Notes: a model not told the origin generated them from the letters alone. A stretch of 64,000 bases of DNA from Escherichia sp. ESNIH1 (GCA_002918705.1 PQKR01000008.1:1-64000), one strand, 5' to 3'. Positions 47,385 through 61,734 are shown, numbered from the stretch's first letter. Numbers and translations are program-made.

Positions 47385-49760
47385 TTACTTGATTTCAGCG
47401 AGGCTTAGCCAAGTCTGAACCACGGTATCCGGGTTTAACGACAGGCTATCGATACCCTCTTCCATCAGCCAGGCGGCAAAGTCCTCATGGTCGGATGGGC
47501 CCTGACCACAGATACCCACATATTTGCCCTCTTTTTTCGCCGCGCGGATCGCCATTGACAGCAGCGCTTTTACCGCTTCGTTGCGTTCGTCAAAGAGTTC
47601 GGAGACGACGCCGGAGTCGCGATCCAGTCCCAGCGTCAGCTGCGTCATATCGTTCGAGCCGATAGAGAAGCCGTCGAAGTGCTCCAGGAACTGCTCCGCC
47701 AGCAGAGCGTTGGACGGGATTTCGCACATCATGATCACCTTTAGCCCGTTCTCGCCGCGCTTCAGGCCCTGACGTGCCAGCTCGTCTACCACCGCTTTTG
47801 CCTGCTCAACGGTACGGACGAATGGGATCATAATCTCGACGTTAGTCAGCCCCATATCGTTACGCACGTGTTTTACCGCCTCGCACTCCAGGGCAAAGCA
47901 GTCGCGGAAGCTGTCAGAGACGTAGCGACCCGCGCCGCGGAAGCCCAGCATCGGGTTCTCCTCTTCCGGCTCGTAGCGCTCCCCACCAACCAGATTTGCG
48001 TACTCGTTGGATTTAAAATCGGAGAGCCGCACAATAACGCGCTTCGGCCAGAAGGCTGCACCAAGGGTAGCAATGCCCTCACTCAATCGCCCGATGTAGA
48101 AGTCCTTCGGTGATTTGTAGCCCTTCATCATCTCACGAATTTCGTTTTGCAGGCCAGGTTCCTGCTGGTCGAACTCCAGCAGCGCCCGGGGGTGCACGCC
48201 GATCATGCGGTTAATGATGAACTCCAGGCGCGCCAGACCAACGCCTTCGTTTGGCAGGCAGGCGAAATCAAATGCGCGATCCGGATTGCCGACGTTCATC
48301 ATGATCTTCAGCGGCAGGTCCGGCATGGTGTCAACGCTGGAGCTTTTCACGCTGAAGTCGAGCATCTCAGCGTAAACATAGCCGGTATCACCTTCCGCAC
48401 AGGAGACGGTGACCTTTTCGCCATCGCGAATGCGGTCGGTCGCATCACCGCAGCCCACGACCGCAGGAATGCCCAGTTCACGGGCAATGATTGCCGCGTG
48501 ACAGGTACGTCCGCCGCGATTGGTCACGATGGCCGCCGCTTTTTTCATGATCGGTTCCCAGTCCGGGTCGGTCATGTCCGTTACCAGCACATCGCCGGGC
48601 TGGATGCGGTTCATTTCGCTGATATCGTGGATAACTTTTACCGGCCCTGCACCGATACGGTGGCCAATGGCGCGGCCTTCGACAACCACCTTGCCCTGAG
48701 CGTGAAGCGTATAACGCTCCATGACCTGGCCACGGGAGCGTACGGTCTCCGGACGCGCCTGCACGATAAAGAGCTTGCCGGTATGGCCATCTTTAGCCCA
48801 CTCGATATCCATCGGACGACCGTAGTGCTGCTCAATCAGCACCGCCTGCTTCGCCAATGCCTGAACTTCATCGTCGGTCAAAGAGAACACATCGCGATCG
48901 GTCTCTGGCACATCCTCAATGCGTACCTGCTTACCGTGCTCCTGGCTCGGCGCATAGACCATACGGATTTTTTTAGACCCCATCGTCCGGCGCACAATGG
49001 CCGGGCGATCGTTTGCCAGCGTTGGCTTATGCACGTAGAACTCGTCCGGGTTAACCGCGCCCTGTACGACCATTTCGCCTAAGCCCCAGGCAGAAGTGAT
49101 AAACACGACCTGATCGAAGCCGGATTCGGTGTCGATAGAGAACATAACGCCAGAGGAGGCTAAATCAGAGCGCACCATGCGCTGCACGCCCGCAGAGAGC
49201 GCTACGCCGCGATGGTCATAGCCCTGATGCACGCGGTATGAGATAGCGCGATCGTTAAACAGGGAAGCAAAGACGTGCTTAACTGCCACCAGCACCGCAT
49301 CGTAGCCCTGAACGTTCAGGAAGGTCTCCTGCTGACCAGCGAACGAGGCATCCGGCATATCCTCTGCCGTAGCAGAGGAGCGCACGGCAAACGACGCCTC
49401 GGCGTCACCCTCTGAGAGTTGGTCATAGGCTTCATGAATGGCTTTTTCCAGCTCTGGCTGGAAAGGCGTATCAATAATCCACTGCCGGATCTGCGTGCCG
49501 GCCTTTGCCAGTTCGCCAACGTCATCAATGTCCGTGTTATCCAGCAGTTCATAGATACGCTGGTTGACGCCGCTTTGGTCAAGAAACTGATTAAACGCAT
49601 CTGCCGTGGTGGCGAACCCGTTCGGGACCGATACCCCAGTTTCAGACAAATTCGTGATCATTTCGCCCAGGGAGGCATTTTTGCCCCCAACGCGGTCAAC
49701 ATCATTCATACCGAGTTGGTTATACCAGAGCACCAGCGGTGACGAGCCATTGTTGGACAT
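47385..49760 (-). CDS. ppsA: Phosphoenolpyruvate synthase
   Basis: 791 residues (792 in E. coli). The N-terminal nucleotide-binding part has [20 protein letters not shown] and [20 protein letters not shown]. The central phosphohistidine domain carries the active His in [20 protein letters not shown]. The C-terminal PEP-binding barrel ends [30 protein letters not shown] and [14 protein letters not shown]. It makes PEP from pyruvate and ATP during growth on three-carbon acids. It is divergent from ppsR, with a Cra site between. Confidence 0.97.
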   Translation of the reverse strand: MSNNGSSPLVLWYNQLGMNDVDRVGGKNASLGEMITNLSETGVSVPNGFATTADAFNQFLDQSGVNQRIYELLDNTDIDDVGELAKAGTQIRQWIIDTPFQPELEKAIHEAYDQLSEGDAEASFAVRSSATAEDMPDASFAGQQETFLNVQGYDAVLVAVKHVFASLFNDRAISYRVHQGYDHRGVALSAGVQRMVRSDLASSGVMFSIDTESGFDQVVFITSAWGLGEMVVQGAVNPDEFYVHKPTLANDRPAIVRRTMGSKKIRMVYAPSQEHGKQVRIEDVPETDRDVFSLTDDEVQALAKQAVLIEQHYGRPMDIEWAKDGHTGKLFIVQARPETVRSRGQVMERYTLHAQGKVVVEGRAIGHRIGAGPVKVIHDISEMNRIQPGDVLVTDMTDPDWEPIMKKAAAIVTNRGGRTCHAAIIARELGIPAVVGCGDATDRIRDGEKVTVSCAEGDTGYVYAEMLDFSVKSSSVDTMPDLPLKIMMNVGNPDRAFDFACLPNEGVGLARLEFIINRMIGVHPRALLEFDQQEPGLQNEIREMMKGYKSPKDFYIGRLSEGIATLGAAFWPKRVIVRLSDFKSNEYANLVGGERYEPEEENPMLGFRGAGRYVSDSFRDCFALECEAVKHVRNDMGLTNVEIMIPFVRTVEQAKAVVDELARQGLKRGENGLKVIMMCEIPSNALLAEQFLEHFDGFSIGSNDMTQLTLGLDRDSGVVSELFDERNEAVKALLSMAIRAAKKEGKYVGICGQGPSDHEDFAAWLMEEGIDSLSLNPDTVVQTWLSLAEIK

Positions 49761-49848
49761 CGGACAATCCTTTTATGATATATGATTGAGTTAGCAACAC
49801 CTGACGTACCTATTTATCCTGGCATAACTGGCTCGCTTAAAAAAACGG

Positions 49849-49860
49849 TGAATCGTTCAA
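49849..49860 (-). promoter_or_regulatory. Cra (FruR) site upstream of ppsA
   Basis: TGAATCGTTCAA matches the Cra consensus (TGAAWCSNTHHW), 89 bp before the ppsA start; Cra activates ppsA in E. coli. The rest of 49761-50086 is promoter region for both divergent genes and holds no other gene. Confidence 0.72.
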
Positions 49861-50086
49861 GCAAATTTATTTTTCTATTTTTCGGACAGTTTCACGCTAT
49901 TTTGTAACCCGCTGATTCGCTTGCACTCTTTTTGAAATTATCTGTATACATGAAAAATAAAAGTGAAATGCACATTTTAGTAAAAATAAAAACACCATTT
50001 CATTTTGTGAAAGCAGAGGATGCGCAGTAGTATGGTACATAACTTATTTCAAGCCTTAACACCATCACGCTAACGGGGGATAAAAA

Positions 50087-50920
50087 ATGGAAAATTCAGC
50101 CGATCGCCAGGTGTTTTATATATCAGATGGGACGGCCATAACGGCAGAAGTCCTCGGGCATGCGGTTATGTCGCAGTTTCCCGTTGCCGTTCATAGCATC
50201 ACGCTCCCCTTTGTGGAAAACGTCCAGCGCGCAAATGCGGTTAAGGAGCAGATAGACGCCATTTTCCAGCAGACGGGCGTCCGTCCGCTGGTCTTCTACT
50301 CTATTGTGACACCGGAGATCCGCAGTATCATTACCCAGAGCCAGGGCTTCTGCCAGGATATCGTGCAGGCGCTGGTGGCCCCGCTACAGCAGGAGCTTAA
50401 GATCGATCCTACGCCGATTACGCACCGCACCCACGGGCTTAATCCGGGCAATCTGACGCGTTATGATGCGCGTATCGCCGCCATTGATTATACCCTCGCC
50501 CATGATGACGGCATCTCGATGCGCAACCTTGAGCAGGCACAGGTCATCTTGCTGGGGGTCTCCCGCTGCGGCAAAACGCCGACCAGCCTCTATCTGGCGA
50601 TGCAGTTTGGTATCCGCGCCGCCAACTATCCCTTTATTGCCGATGACATGGATAACCTCGTGCTCCCCGCGGCGTTAAAGCCGCTACAGCATAAGCTTTT
50701 TGGCCTGACCATTAATGCTGAACGCCTGTCGGCTATCCGCGAAGAGCGTGTCGAAAACAGCCGCTATGCATCAATGCGCCAGTGCCGACTTGAGCTGGCC
50801 GAGGTAGAAGCCCTCTATCGTAAAAATAATATTCCTTATCTGAACAGCACCAACTATTCGGTTGAGGAGATCGCTACCAAGATCCTCGATATCATGAAGC
50901 TAAATCGCAGCATGTACTAA
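50087..50920 (+). CDS. ppsR: PEP synthase regulatory protein PpsR
   Basis: 277 residues, as in E. coli (formerly ydiA). The bifunctional kinase/pyrophosphorylase family (DUF299) is clear: [20 protein letters not shown], the P-loop-like [20 protein letters not shown] at about 157-176, [12 protein letters not shown] and [20 protein letters not shown]. It uses ADP to phosphorylate the PpsA Thr next to the active His and reverses it with phosphate. The start follows GGGGGATAAAAA. It is divergent from its target ppsA. Confidence 0.96.
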   Translation: MENSADRQVFYISDGTAITAEVLGHAVMSQFPVAVHSITLPFVENVQRANAVKEQIDAIFQQTGVRPLVFYSIVTPEIRSIITQSQGFCQDIVQALVAPLQQELKIDPTPITHRTHGLNPGNLTRYDARIAAIDYTLAHDDGISMRNLEQAQVILLGVSRCGKTPTSLYLAMQFGIRAANYPFIADDMDNLVLPAALKPLQHKLFGLTINAERLSAIREERVENSRYASMRQCRLELAEVEALYRKNNIPYLNSTNYSVEEIATKILDIMKLNRSMY

Positions 50921-50931
50921 TTAGCTAGTAC
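50914..50931 (+). promoter_or_regulatory. TrpR operator upstream of aroH
   Basis: GTACTAATTAGCTAGTAC closely matches the TrpR consensus (GTACTAGTT-AACTAGTAC). It overlaps the ppsR stop codon and probably the -35 box of aroH; a TATCAT -10 candidate follows at 50949-50954. Confidence 0.82.
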
Positions 50932-51074
50932 GGAGAGCCATTTTCCGCTATCATTGCCCGCAGAATTGTGATGTGCATCACCCTCATACTTGAAAACATC
51001 AAGGATTGGTTTATCGTGATGCCCATTACTTCCGACACTTTTGCCGTTGAAGCAGCCCTTTTCTGAGATAAGTC

Positions 51075-52121
51075 ATGAATAAAACTGATGAACTCCGCAC
51101 TGCGCGCATTGAGAGCCTGGTAACGCCAGCCGAACTGGCCGAGCGGTACCCTGTCTCCAGACAGGTTGCGGAACATGTTAACGCCTCCCGTCGGCGGATT
51201 GAGAAAATTTTAAATGGTGAAGATCGCCGTCTGCTGGTGATTGTAGGTCCCTGCTCCATCCACGATCTTGATGCCGCGATAGAGTATGCTCGCCGATTAC
51301 AGGCGCTGCGCGAAAAGCATCAAGATACGCTTGAGATTGTCATGCGTACCTATTTTGAGAAGCCCCGCACCGTTGTGGGTTGGAAGGGACTGATCTCCGA
51401 TCCGGATCTCAACGGCAGCTACCGGGTCAATCACGGTATGGAGCTTGCGCGTTCGTTACTGTTACAGGTTAATGAGCTGGGCGTCCCCACCGCGACCGAG
51501 TTTCTCGATATGGTGACCGGACAGTTTATTGCCGATCTTATTAGCTGGGGCGCAATCGGCGCGCGCACTACGGAGAGTCAGATCCACCGGGAGATGGCCT
51601 CTGCGCTCTCCTGCCCGGTAGGCTTCAAAAACGGTACGGATGGCAACACCCGTATTGCGGTTGACGCTATTCGCGCATCGCGGGCGAGCCACATGTTCCT
51701 GTCGCCAGATAAGAATGGGCAGATGACCATCTACCAGACCAGCGGTAACCCCTACGGCCATATTATTATGCGCGGCGGAAAAACGCCTAACTACCACGCC
51801 GAGGCGATTGCCGAGGCCTGCGATACCCTGAGCGAGTTCTCTCTGCCCGAGCATCTGGTGGTGGATTTCAGCCACGGCAACTGCCAGAAGCAGCATCGCC
51901 GTCAGCTGGAAGTATGCGATGACGTGTGTCAGCAGATCCGCAACGGCTCAACGGCCATTGCCGGTATTATGGCGGAGAGTTTCCTGCAGGAAGGAACACA
52001 GAAGATTGTCGCCGGACAGCCGCTTACCTATGGGCAGTCGATCACCGACCCCTGTCTGCACTGGGAAGACACCACTCTGCTGGTAGAGAAGCTCTCTGCC
52101 GCAGTGGCCACGCGCTTCTGA
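51075..52121 (+). CDS. aroH: DAHP synthase, Trp-sensitive
   Basis: 348 residues, as in E. coli AroH. Class I DAHP synthase motifs: RRLLVIVGPCSIHDLDAAIEY, VMRTYFEKPRTVVGWKGLIS, GARTTESQIHREMASALSCP, GFKNGTDGNTRIAVDAI and VDFSHGNCQKQHRRQL. It joins PEP and erythrose 4-phosphate, the first step of aromatic amino acid synthesis. The assignment to aroH rather than aroF/G rests on the gene order (ppsR-aroH-selO) and the TrpR operator upstream. A hairpin (GCCCGCC/GGCGGGC, 52127-52150) follows. Confidence 0.95.
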   Translation: MNKTDELRTARIESLVTPAELAERYPVSRQVAEHVNASRRRIEKILNGEDRRLLVIVGPCSIHDLDAAIEYARRLQALREKHQDTLEIVMRTYFEKPRTVVGWKGLISDPDLNGSYRVNHGMELARSLLLQVNELGVPTATEFLDMVTGQFIADLISWGAIGARTTESQIHREMASALSCPVGFKNGTDGNTRIAVDAIRASRASHMFLSPDKNGQMTIYQTSGNPYGHIIMRGGKTPNYHAEAIAEACDTLSEFSLPEHLVVDFSHGNCQKQHRRQLEVCDDVCQQIRNGSTAIAGIMAESFLQEGTQKIVAGQPLTYGQSITDPCLHWEDTTLLVEKLSAAVATRF

Positions 52122-52156
52122 AAGTTTGCCCGCCACCGCTGCGGCGGGCAAGCTCT

Positions 52157-53599
52157 TTAACTTGAACAGCTCACTTCCAGATGTTTACCCCAGTCGGGCG
52201 GTCGGCTAACGTAGTCATCGCTACGATCGCTAAAGGGATCGCGTAATGCCTGATGCAGACGCTCCAGCTCCTGGGTATCGCCCTTCTCGGCATCGCTAAT
52301 GGCCCGCTGGGCCAGCCAGTTACGCAGTACCAGCGCGGGGTTAACCTCTTTCATCCGCCGCTGGCGCTCGGCATCGTCAATCTGTTCGCTTTGCAGCCGC
52401 GCCCGGTAGTCGCTAAACCAGGTGTCAAACGCGCCACGATCGATAAACTCATCGCGCAGCGGCGAGCTGGCGCTGTGCTGTTCGGTGACGCTTAGCATAC
52501 GGAATGTCCGGGTATAGTCGCTGCCTTCCCGCGCCATCAAGGCAAACAGGGCGTTTAGCAGTTCATTATCGCCGCGCTGCTCGGTGAACAGCCCAAGCTT
52601 ACTACGCAGCAGCTTACCGTACTGCGTCAGCAGAACCTGCTGATACTCATCCAGCATGCTGTTCAGCGTGTCGACATCAATAAAGGGCGAGAGCGTCTGG
52701 GCAAGGCGCTGAAGATTCCACAGGCCAACCGCAGGCTGATTATCAAAGCGATAACGTCCCTGATAGTCGGAGTGATTACAGATAAAGCCGGGCTGGTAGT
52801 CATCCAGGAAGCCGTACGGACCGTAGTCTATGGTCAAGCCAAGAATCGACATGTTGTCGGTATTCATTACGCCATGCGCAAAACCAACCGCCTGCCACTG
52901 GGCGATTAGCGTTGCGGTACGCGCCACCACATCCCGCAGCCAGAGCACATATTTGTCACTCTCCTCAGCAAGATGTGGCCAGTAGTGGTGAATGGCAAAA
53001 TCAGCCAGCTGACGGACCTTCTCTGGTTCACGGCGATAATAGAAATGTTCAAAATGGCCGAAACGCAGATGGCTTTCGGCAATCCGCATCAGCATGGCCC
53101 CCTGCTCGGTCGTCTCTCGCGCCACCGGCGTGTCGCTGGTGGCTATCGCCAGCGCCCGGGTAGTCGGGATCCCGAGGTAGTGCATCGCCTCGGAGGCCAG
53201 GCTTTCGCGAATGGTTGAGCGCAGTACGGCGCGCCCGTCGCCCATGCGGGAATAGGGAGTTTGTCCAGCGCCCTTAAGATGCCAGTCGACCGTTTTGCCG
53301 TCGGCCAGTAGCTGCTCGCCAAGCAAAATGCCACGGCCGTCGCCCAGCTGCCCCGCCCAAACGCCAAACTGATGGCCGCTGTAGACCTGCGCCAGCGGCG
53401 ACATACCCGGCAGCAGCGTTTCACCACCCCAGACGCCCGCCCCCTGCTCAGGCGTAAAGAGCGCATCCGGCACGCCCAGCTCCTGGGCCAGCGCAGCGTT
53501 GTGCCACAGTACGCGCGCATTGCGCAGCGGCGTAGGGGAAAGCGAAGTATAAAATCCCGGCAGCTCATCGCGCCAGCGTGTCGTAAATGTAAGGGTCAT
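52157..53599 (-). CDS. selO: Protein adenylyltransferase SelO
   Basis: 480 residues from ATG 53599, after AGAGGAGGAACC; an in-frame ATG 16 codons upstream is less likely. Pseudokinase core: [80 protein letters not shown]. The C-terminus ends EVSCSS, with the conserved Cys (Sec in eukaryotes). It transfers AMP to Ser, Thr and Tyr of target proteins and protects against oxidative stress. In E. coli hemP lies between aroH and this gene; here it is missing. Confidence 0.95.
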   Translation of the reverse strand: MTLTFTTRWRDELPGFYTSLSPTPLRNARVLWHNAALAQELGVPDALFTPEQGAGVWGGETLLPGMSPLAQVYSGHQFGVWAGQLGDGRGILLGEQLLADGKTVDWHLKGAGQTPYSRMGDGRAVLRSTIRESLASEAMHYLGIPTTRALAIATSDTPVARETTEQGAMLMRIAESHLRFGHFEHFYYRREPEKVRQLADFAIHHYWPHLAEESDKYVLWLRDVVARTATLIAQWQAVGFAHGVMNTDNMSILGLTIDYGPYGFLDDYQPGFICNHSDYQGRYRFDNQPAVGLWNLQRLAQTLSPFIDVDTLNSMLDEYQQVLLTQYGKLLRSKLGLFTEQRGDNELLNALFALMAREGSDYTRTFRMLSVTEQHSASSPLRDEFIDRGAFDTWFSDYRARLQSEQIDDAERQRRMKEVNPALVLRNWLAQRAISDAEKGDTQELERLHQALRDPFSDRSDDYVSRPPDWGKHLEVSCSS

Positions 53600-53665
53600 G
53601 GTTCCTCCTCTGTCTGTAGTGTAGAAGGTATCAGGAGGAATAAACACAGGCAGAGTGCGCGGGTA

Positions 53666-54376
53666 TCACTTTACCAGTTGGGTAACCTGCTCCGGGGGGA
53701 CTGGCGGCCACAGGCGTCCCTGCATCGCGCTAAAGGAAAACGGCGCTACTCTTTTCAGCGTCTGCTCGCTGTCTATGCCCGCAATCATCATTGAGCGGCA
53801 GTAGGGTTCCACCTGGTTGATGATAGCCTGCATAAAAGGCTGAAAAGAGGGTGATTTGAGACGCTGATAAACAAAATTTTTATCCAGCATAACGCGGGAA
53901 AAAAGCCCATCAAATACGGCTCGGGTAGGGGCCCCTCCCGCGCCAAAATTAGCCAACACAAGAGGATATCTGCTGCCTAATTGGGACAGAGAGGTATTCT
54001 CACCCTCATCATTAACGTTCAGATAATTCTCATTAATCATAAACTCAATAAAAGGGAAACGATTAACAGAAGCCGCTAAATCATCATCCTGCAACAGCCG
54101 ATCGACAATTGTCGGAGTGATATTAATCCATGCGGTAATCTGATGTTGAATAAAGAAGAGCTGACATACGCTTAACAGATGTAACTGCTCAATAAATAGC
54201 ATTTCAGTCTGCTGCGGGGCCAGGTAAGGCAAAATCAGCTCTGCAGGCGTCTGCTCTTCACGATTTACGCCTACAAAGTTAACGACGATCTCCAGTCCCT
54301 GCAATTTTCCGTCGGCATTACGTGCCGGATTGAACAGCAGCTCTGAGCGCCAGGTTTTATCGAGTGATATAATCAT
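53666..54376 (-). CDS. ydiV: Anti-FlhDC factor YdiV (degenerate EAL)
   Basis: 236 residues, close to E. coli YdiV (237). An EAL fold with the catalytic motif lost: the usual E-A-L is VVNF in GLEIVVNFVGVNRE, and other metal ligands are absent, so it should not cut cyclic di-GMP. Other family text is PYLAPQQTEMLFIEQLHLLS and LANFGAGGAPTRAVFDGLFS. In E. coli and Salmonella YdiV binds FlhD and represses flagellar genes. It is followed by selO with an 66-base gap. Confidence 0.92.
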   Translation of the reverse strand: MIISLDKTWRSELLFNPARNADGKLQGLEIVVNFVGVNREEQTPAELILPYLAPQQTEMLFIEQLHLLSVCQLFFIQHQITAWINITPTIVDRLLQDDDLAASVNRFPFIEFMINENYLNVNDEGENTSLSQLGSRYPLVLANFGAGGAPTRAVFDGLFSRVMLDKNFVYQRLKSPSFQPFMQAIINQVEPYCRSMMIAGIDSEQTLKRVAPFSFSAMQGRLWPPVPPEQVTQLVK

Positions 54377-54525
54377 TATCCCTATACCTAATCCAGAATT
54401 GAATAAGACTATCCTTAGCCAGTATTAAAGATTATCCTGGGAAATGGATAAACGCCAGCAGACAAAACCGGATTAATACAATAGTTGATAACTATTAGTG
54501 GACTCATTAATAAGTATTATTTAAT

Positions 54526-54556
54526 AAAAAACGGAGCCTAATCGCTCCGCTTTTTA
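54526..54556. terminator. Bidirectional terminator between nlpC and ydiV
   Basis: CGGAGC-CTAATC-GCTCCG with A-run before and T-run after on both strands. It ends nlpC and could also stop transcription in the other direction. Confidence 0.85.
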
Positions 54557-54580
54557 TTAACACTTTACCCACCAGACTGG

Positions 54581-55045
54581 TTAAATTCGGCGCGCCTGCC
54601 AAAACTTTTTCCGCCAGTAGACGTTATCAAGCGAGGACTTCATCACCCCCCGACTGGTGGATGCGTGGATGAACTGGTTATCGGTATCGTAGATCCCAAC
54701 GTGCAGGCCGCTTTCTCCCGATCCGGTTTTAAAGAAAACAAGATCCCCGGGTAACAGATCGTCTTTATCAATCTCGGTACCGATTTTTGCCTGCTGACGC
54801 GTTTCCCGGGGCAGGCGCAGATCAAACCGGTCCCGGAATGTCATCAGTACAAAACCGGAACAATCGATGCCGCGTCGGCTCATGCCGCCGTAACGATACG
54901 GTGTCCCCCGCCAGTGGCTTAGCTGATCGTTAAGATTGGCGATCACGGTGATAGAGTCTGCCAGCCGTGGATTTGGCGGTGGAGCCCGGTGGTGGCTGCA
55001 TCCTGCTAAAAAAAGCACGGCGGCGAAAAGAAACCATAGGCGCAT
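54581..55045 (-). CDS. nlpC: Lipoprotein NlpC, NlpC/P60 peptidase
   Basis: 154 residues. A lipoprotein signal ends at the lipobox FLAGC (Cys 16). The NlpC/P60 catalytic Cys is in GIDCSGFVLMTFRDRF, the His in SGLHVGIYDTDN, and a second His in QFIHASTSRGV. It probably cuts peptidoglycan peptides in the periplasm. It lies downstream of btuD as in E. coli, with 77 bases between them. Confidence 0.95.
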   Translation of the reverse strand: MRLWFLFAAVLFLAGCSHHRAPPPNPRLADSITVIANLNDQLSHWRGTPYRYGGMSRRGIDCSGFVLMTFRDRFDLRLPRETRQQAKIGTEIDKDDLLPGDLVFFKTGSGESGLHVGIYDTDNQFIHASTSRGVMKSSLDNVYWRKKFWQARRI

Positions 55046-55122
55046 GCGGGGCGGATCCTCTGCTTTATTATTTTTCCAGTAATTTAGCGTGGCGGGAAAG
55101 CGCCGCGCAATATGCTCTGTGT

Positions 55123-55872
55123 TTACAGCGTAGAAATAAGTACGCTATGTCCCTCTACGTCAAGGCGACGAAAAGGCATACCGTAGGCCTGGGCTAGCCT
55201 TGCCGGCGTCAGCACGCTATCGCGTGGACCGCTGGCAATCAGCTTGCCGTTACGCAGCAGCCAAGCCTGCTGGGCATGGCGCAGGGTATGGTTCAGATCG
55301 TGGCTGCTCATTACTACCGTAATACCCGCCCGATAGAGGGCGCTAAGCAGACGATCCAGCGCCGCCTGCTGGGCAACGTCAAGGCCGTTCATCGGTTCAT
55401 CCAGCAACAGCAGCTGTCCCTCAGGATTACCCGCCGGATGAATCTGCAGAATTACCGCCGCCAGACGTACCCGCTGCCACTCCCCGCCCGACAGCTGGTT
55501 CGCGGTACGCCCAAGCTTATCATCTAGCCCTAGCGCACCGGCAACATCATGCAGTAACTCCGTGTGGCTGCGATCGGGCTGGTGCAGCGTCAAATAGTGC
55601 CAGACCGGCATGGCAAAGGGTGGGGTTTGCTGCTGGGTAAGGTAAGCGCGACGCCGGGCCAGCGCGGTGGCGTGCCAGGCATCGAGCGGCGTACCGCTGA
55701 GCGTGATGCTCCCCGGCCCGCTCGCCAGCCCCGCCATCCGTACCAGCAGAGTACTTTTTCCAGCCCCGTTTGGCCCCACCAGATGCAGGATCTCACCGGC
55801 ATTGACCGTGGCCGTAACTGGCCCCAGCCTGCCGGATTCCGCTACATCCTGTAGCGTCATTAACGCGTTCAC
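55123..55872 (-). CDS. btuD: Vitamin B12 ABC transporter ATPase BtuD
   Basis: 249 residues, as in E. coli, from GTG 55872, which overlaps the btuE stop. Walker A is GPNGAGKST (about 34-42), the signature [16 protein letters not shown] (near 127) and Walker [14 protein letters not shown]. It powers BtuC for import of cobalamin from the periplasmic binding protein BtuF. It is part of btuCED. Confidence 0.95.
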   Translation of the reverse strand: MNALMTLQDVAESGRLGPVTATVNAGEILHLVGPNGAGKSTLLVRMAGLASGPGSITLSGTPLDAWHATALARRRAYLTQQQTPPFAMPVWHYLTLHQPDRSHTELLHDVAGALGLDDKLGRTANQLSGGEWQRVRLAAVILQIHPAGNPEGQLLLLDEPMNGLDVAQQAALDRLLSALYRAGITVVMSSHDLNHTLRHAQQAWLLRNGKLIASGPRDSVLTPARLAQAYGMPFRRLDVEGHSVLISTL

Positions 55873-56423
55873 TATTTTGCTAATGCCAGCTTGATGGCTT
55901 CCATCACAATCGGATCTTCCGGCGTCATGTCCGGCGCAAAGCGCTGAACGACCTGCCCGTCACGGCCAATTAAGAATTTCTCAAAGTTCCACAGAATATC
56001 GTCCGGATAGAGCGGCGCACGGCCTTTGCTGGCCAGGCGCTCGTAAAAGCCGCTCTTCTCCGGCGCAACGGCGGTTGGCGCGGCGGCGATCAGCTTCTGA
56101 TAGAGCGGATGACGGTTCTCACCGTTGACGTCAATTTTGCTGAACATCGGGAAGGTAACGCCATAGGTTGTGCTGCAGAAGGTTTTAATCTCCTCTTCGC
56201 TGCCCGGCTCCTGGCCTAAAAACTGGTTGCAGGGGAAGCCGAGCACCACAAAACCCTCTTTCGCCCAGGCCTTCTGAATGTTTTCAAGCTGCTCATACTG
56301 TGCCGTCAGGCCGCATTTTGACGCCACGTTGACCACCAGCAGCACCTTGCCCTGGTAATCTGCCAGCGTGGTCTTCTCGCCATCAATCGTCGTCACTTCA
56401 GTGTTCAGAATATCGTGTTGCAT
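55872..56423 (-). CDS. btuE: Thiol peroxidase/glutathione peroxidase BtuE
   Basis: 183 residues from ATG 56423, after AAGGGGATGCT. Glutathione peroxidase fold with Cys (C37) as the peroxidatic residue in [15 protein letters not shown], Gln and Trp partners in [13 protein letters not shown] and [13 protein letters not shown], and FVVLGFPCN. Despite its operon name it does not transport B12; it reduces peroxides using thioredoxin. It sits between btuC and btuD, coupled to btuD. Confidence 0.95.
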   Translation of the reverse strand: MQHDILNTEVTTIDGEKTTLADYQGKVLLVVNVASKCGLTAQYEQLENIQKAWAKEGFVVLGFPCNQFLGQEPGSEEEIKTFCSTTYGVTFPMFSKIDVNGENRHPLYQKLIAAAPTAVAPEKSGFYERLASKGRAPLYPDDILWNFEKFLIGRDGQVVQRFAPDMTPEDPIVMEAIKLALAK

Positions 56424-56628
56424 AGCATCCCCTTGGTTATCAAACGCGCCACCGGTTTACTCTCCGGCCTTTAATAATAGACAATAAGACGACGTGCATT
56501 CATCCGCAATTTTATACTAAAAGTTTCTTCGCGAGAGGGAGTTAAGTGCGGATCCCCGATCAGTTCACCTTCGCTGCCGGTCTGGTAGACCGGTTAAGGC
56601 AGAGCCGTCACCCGGCAGGACGGTAAAC

Positions 56629-56658
56629 GCCGGATGGCGCTGCGCTTATCCGGCCTAC
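56629..56658. repeat. REP element between btuC and btuE
   Basis: GCCGGATGGCGCTGCGCTTA followed by TCCGGCCTAC is a typical enterobacterial REP with its imperfect palindrome. It lies in the 247-base gap 56424-56670. The remainder of the gap holds no gene. Confidence 0.88.
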
Positions 56659-56670
56659 CTCGTCCTGATG

Positions 56671-57651
56671 TTACCTTGCCGCCTTTAGCAGCAGCCAGAT
56701 AAACACCGGGGCGCCTAGCGTTGCGGTCACCACGCCGATGGGTAGCTCCGCCGCGTTGAGCGCCTGGCGGGCGATAACATCAGCAAACAGCAGCGCCGTC
56801 GCTCCTGCCAGTGCGCAGCCAGGAAGCAGCACGCGGTGATCGGTCAGGCCACACAGGCGCAGAATGTGGGGGATCACCAGGCCGATAAATCCTATCGACC
56901 CGGCCAGCGCCACGCTGACCCCCACCATCCAACCGGTGGCAACCACCAGTATGTTGCGCCAGAACCACAGAGGAAGGCCCAGCTGGCGGGCGGAGGTCTC
57001 CCCCAGCGCCAGCATATTAAGCGGCTGCGACTGCAGGCAGACCCACCCCATTACCGGCAGCAGGGCCAGCATTAGCCACCCCTGCTGCCAGTCAACGCCG
57101 CCGAAACCGCCCATCATCCAGTACATCAGCTGGCGAAGATCGAACGAAGTTGAGAAGTAGATAGCCCACGTCATCAGCGCGCTACAAATAATGCCCAGCG
57201 CGACGCCCGCCAGCAGTAGGCGGCTGATAGAGAGGTGACGGCGAGCGAAGTGTAGCAAGATCAGCGTAATAATCAGCGCGCCGGCAATCGCACACAGCCC
57301 GAGCGCCCAGACAGGCAGCGCCCCCTGCCCCAGCATCACGGCGGCAATCAAGCCTACGCCTGCGCCGTTCGAGACGCCAAGCAGGCCCGGCTCCGCCAGC
57401 GGATTTTCAAACAGCGCCTGCATCAGGGTGCCGCACAGCGCCAGCGCCGCCCCGACCAGCACGACCGCGAGGGTGCGGGGAAGACGGATCTGCCAGACAA
57501 AAAGCTGACCGCGAGGGCTCAGCCACTCATTGGGCGCAATCCATTGATCGCCTGCACAGAGGCTGACCACAATAGCAAGCAGCAGAAGCAGTGAGAGTCC
57601 GCCAAGCCAGCGGGCGTGGCGTCGGGTCTGAAGGTGGGCAAGAGCGAGCAT
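56671..57651 (-). CDS. btuC: Vitamin B12 ABC transporter permease BtuC
   Basis: 326 residues from ATG 57651 (AGGATGGATCCT before it), the E. coli length; the longer frame to 57726 is not needed. About ten membrane helices of the FecCD type, with [20 protein letters not shown], the [20 protein letters not shown] region and the coupling segment [20 protein letters not shown]. It forms the channel for cobalamin in the inner membrane. A gap of 100 bases with a terminator separates it from ihfA. Confidence 0.95.
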   Translation of the reverse strand: MLALAHLQTRRHARWLGGLSLLLLLAIVVSLCAGDQWIAPNEWLSPRGQLFVWQIRLPRTLAVVLVGAALALCGTLMQALFENPLAEPGLLGVSNGAGVGLIAAVMLGQGALPVWALGLCAIAGALIITLILLHFARRHLSISRLLLAGVALGIICSALMTWAIYFSTSFDLRQLMYWMMGGFGGVDWQQGWLMLALLPVMGWVCLQSQPLNMLALGETSARQLGLPLWFWRNILVVATGWMVGVSVALAGSIGFIGLVIPHILRLCGLTDHRVLLPGCALAGATALLFADVIARQALNAAELPIGVVTATLGAPVFIWLLLKAAR

Positions 57652-57712
57652 AGGATCCATCCTGCTGAACGTCGTGGGAGTGATTTTAAGATGCAGAGCG
57701 GCCAGTGAAAAG

Positions 57713-57739
57713 AAAAAAGGCCGCACAGGCGGCCTTTTT
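57713..57739 (-). terminator. ihfA terminator
   Basis: GGCCGC-CTGT-GCGGCC with A and T runs on both sides; on the minus strand it ends ihfA. Confidence 0.9.
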
Positions 57740-57751
57740 GGTTAGTTCAGA

Positions 57752-58051
57752 TTACTCTGCTTTGGGCGAAGCGTTTTCGACACGGCTTTTCAATTTCTGA
57801 CCGGGTCTGAAGGTCACCACGCGCCGGGCTGTAATGGGAATATCCTCGCCCGTTTTCGGGTTACGTCCCGGGCGTTGATTCTTATCACGCAGATCAAAGT
57901 TACCAAAACCGGAGAGTTTTACCTGCTCACCATTTTCCAGAGCGCGACGGATCTCTTCGAAAAATAGCTCTACCAGCTCTTTGGCATCCCGTTTGCTAAG
58001 CCCAAGCTTATCAAACAGATATTCTGACATTTCAGCTTTTGTAAGCGCCAT
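57752..58051 (-). CDS. ihfA: Integration host factor alpha subunit
   Basis: 99 residues, as in E. coli. [20 protein letters not shown], the conserved [20 protein letters not shown] arm with the intercalating Pro, and a basic end. It bends DNA as a heterodimer with IHF-beta and takes part in phage integration and many promoters. It starts 4 bases after the pheT stop, so it shares the pheST transcript. Confidence 0.97.
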   Translation of the reverse strand: MALTKAEMSEYLFDKLGLSKRDAKELVELFFEEIRRALENGEQVKLSGFGNFDLRDKNQRPGRNPKTGEDIPITARRVVTFRPGQKLKSRVENASPKAE

Positions 58052-58055
58052 AGGT

Positions 58056-61484
<3,429 letters not shown>

Positions 61485-61507
61485 TCATATTTTTTAGATA
61501 CAGGCAT

Positions 61508-61531
61508 AAAAAAAGCCTCCCTGGGGAGGCT
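61508..61531 (-). terminator. pheS attenuator terminator
   Basis: Minus-strand AGCCTCC-CCAG-GGAGGCT followed by seven T, between pheM and pheS. When Phe-tRNA is scarce, stalled ribosomes on pheM prevent its formation. Confidence 0.93.
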
Positions 61532-61579
61532 TTCCGGCGCTGTTTTTCGTTTCTTCTTTCACGCGCAAGCCCCCTGGGA

Positions 61580-61624
61580 TCAGGTGCTAAAGTAAAAAAA
61601 GAAGCGGAAAATAGCAGCATTCAT
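61580..61624 (-). CDS. pheM: Phenylalanine leader peptide PheM
   Basis: 14 residues, [14 protein letters not shown], identical to E. coli PheM, with five Phe codons among 14. The stop lies about 50 bases before the attenuator. Stalling at the Phe codons controls pheST. Confidence 0.97.
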
Positions 61625-61710
61625 GCTTGCGTTACCTTGTGTGGTAAGGATAGTCGCCCTATTGAAAAGGGTTGACCGCAAATTGTCAACAAAATGACGG
61701 CATTGCAAAT

Positions 61711-61734
61711 AAAAAGAGGGAGCCAGGCTCCCTC
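61711..61734 (-). terminator. rplT terminator
   Basis: Minus-strand GAGGGAG-CCTGG-CTCCCTC followed by TTTTT, after rplT and before pheM. Confidence 0.87.

Noticed and set aside
48147..49082. 311-codon plus-strand open frame inside ppsA
   Set aside because: Shadow of the highly conserved ppsA frame in GC-rich DNA.
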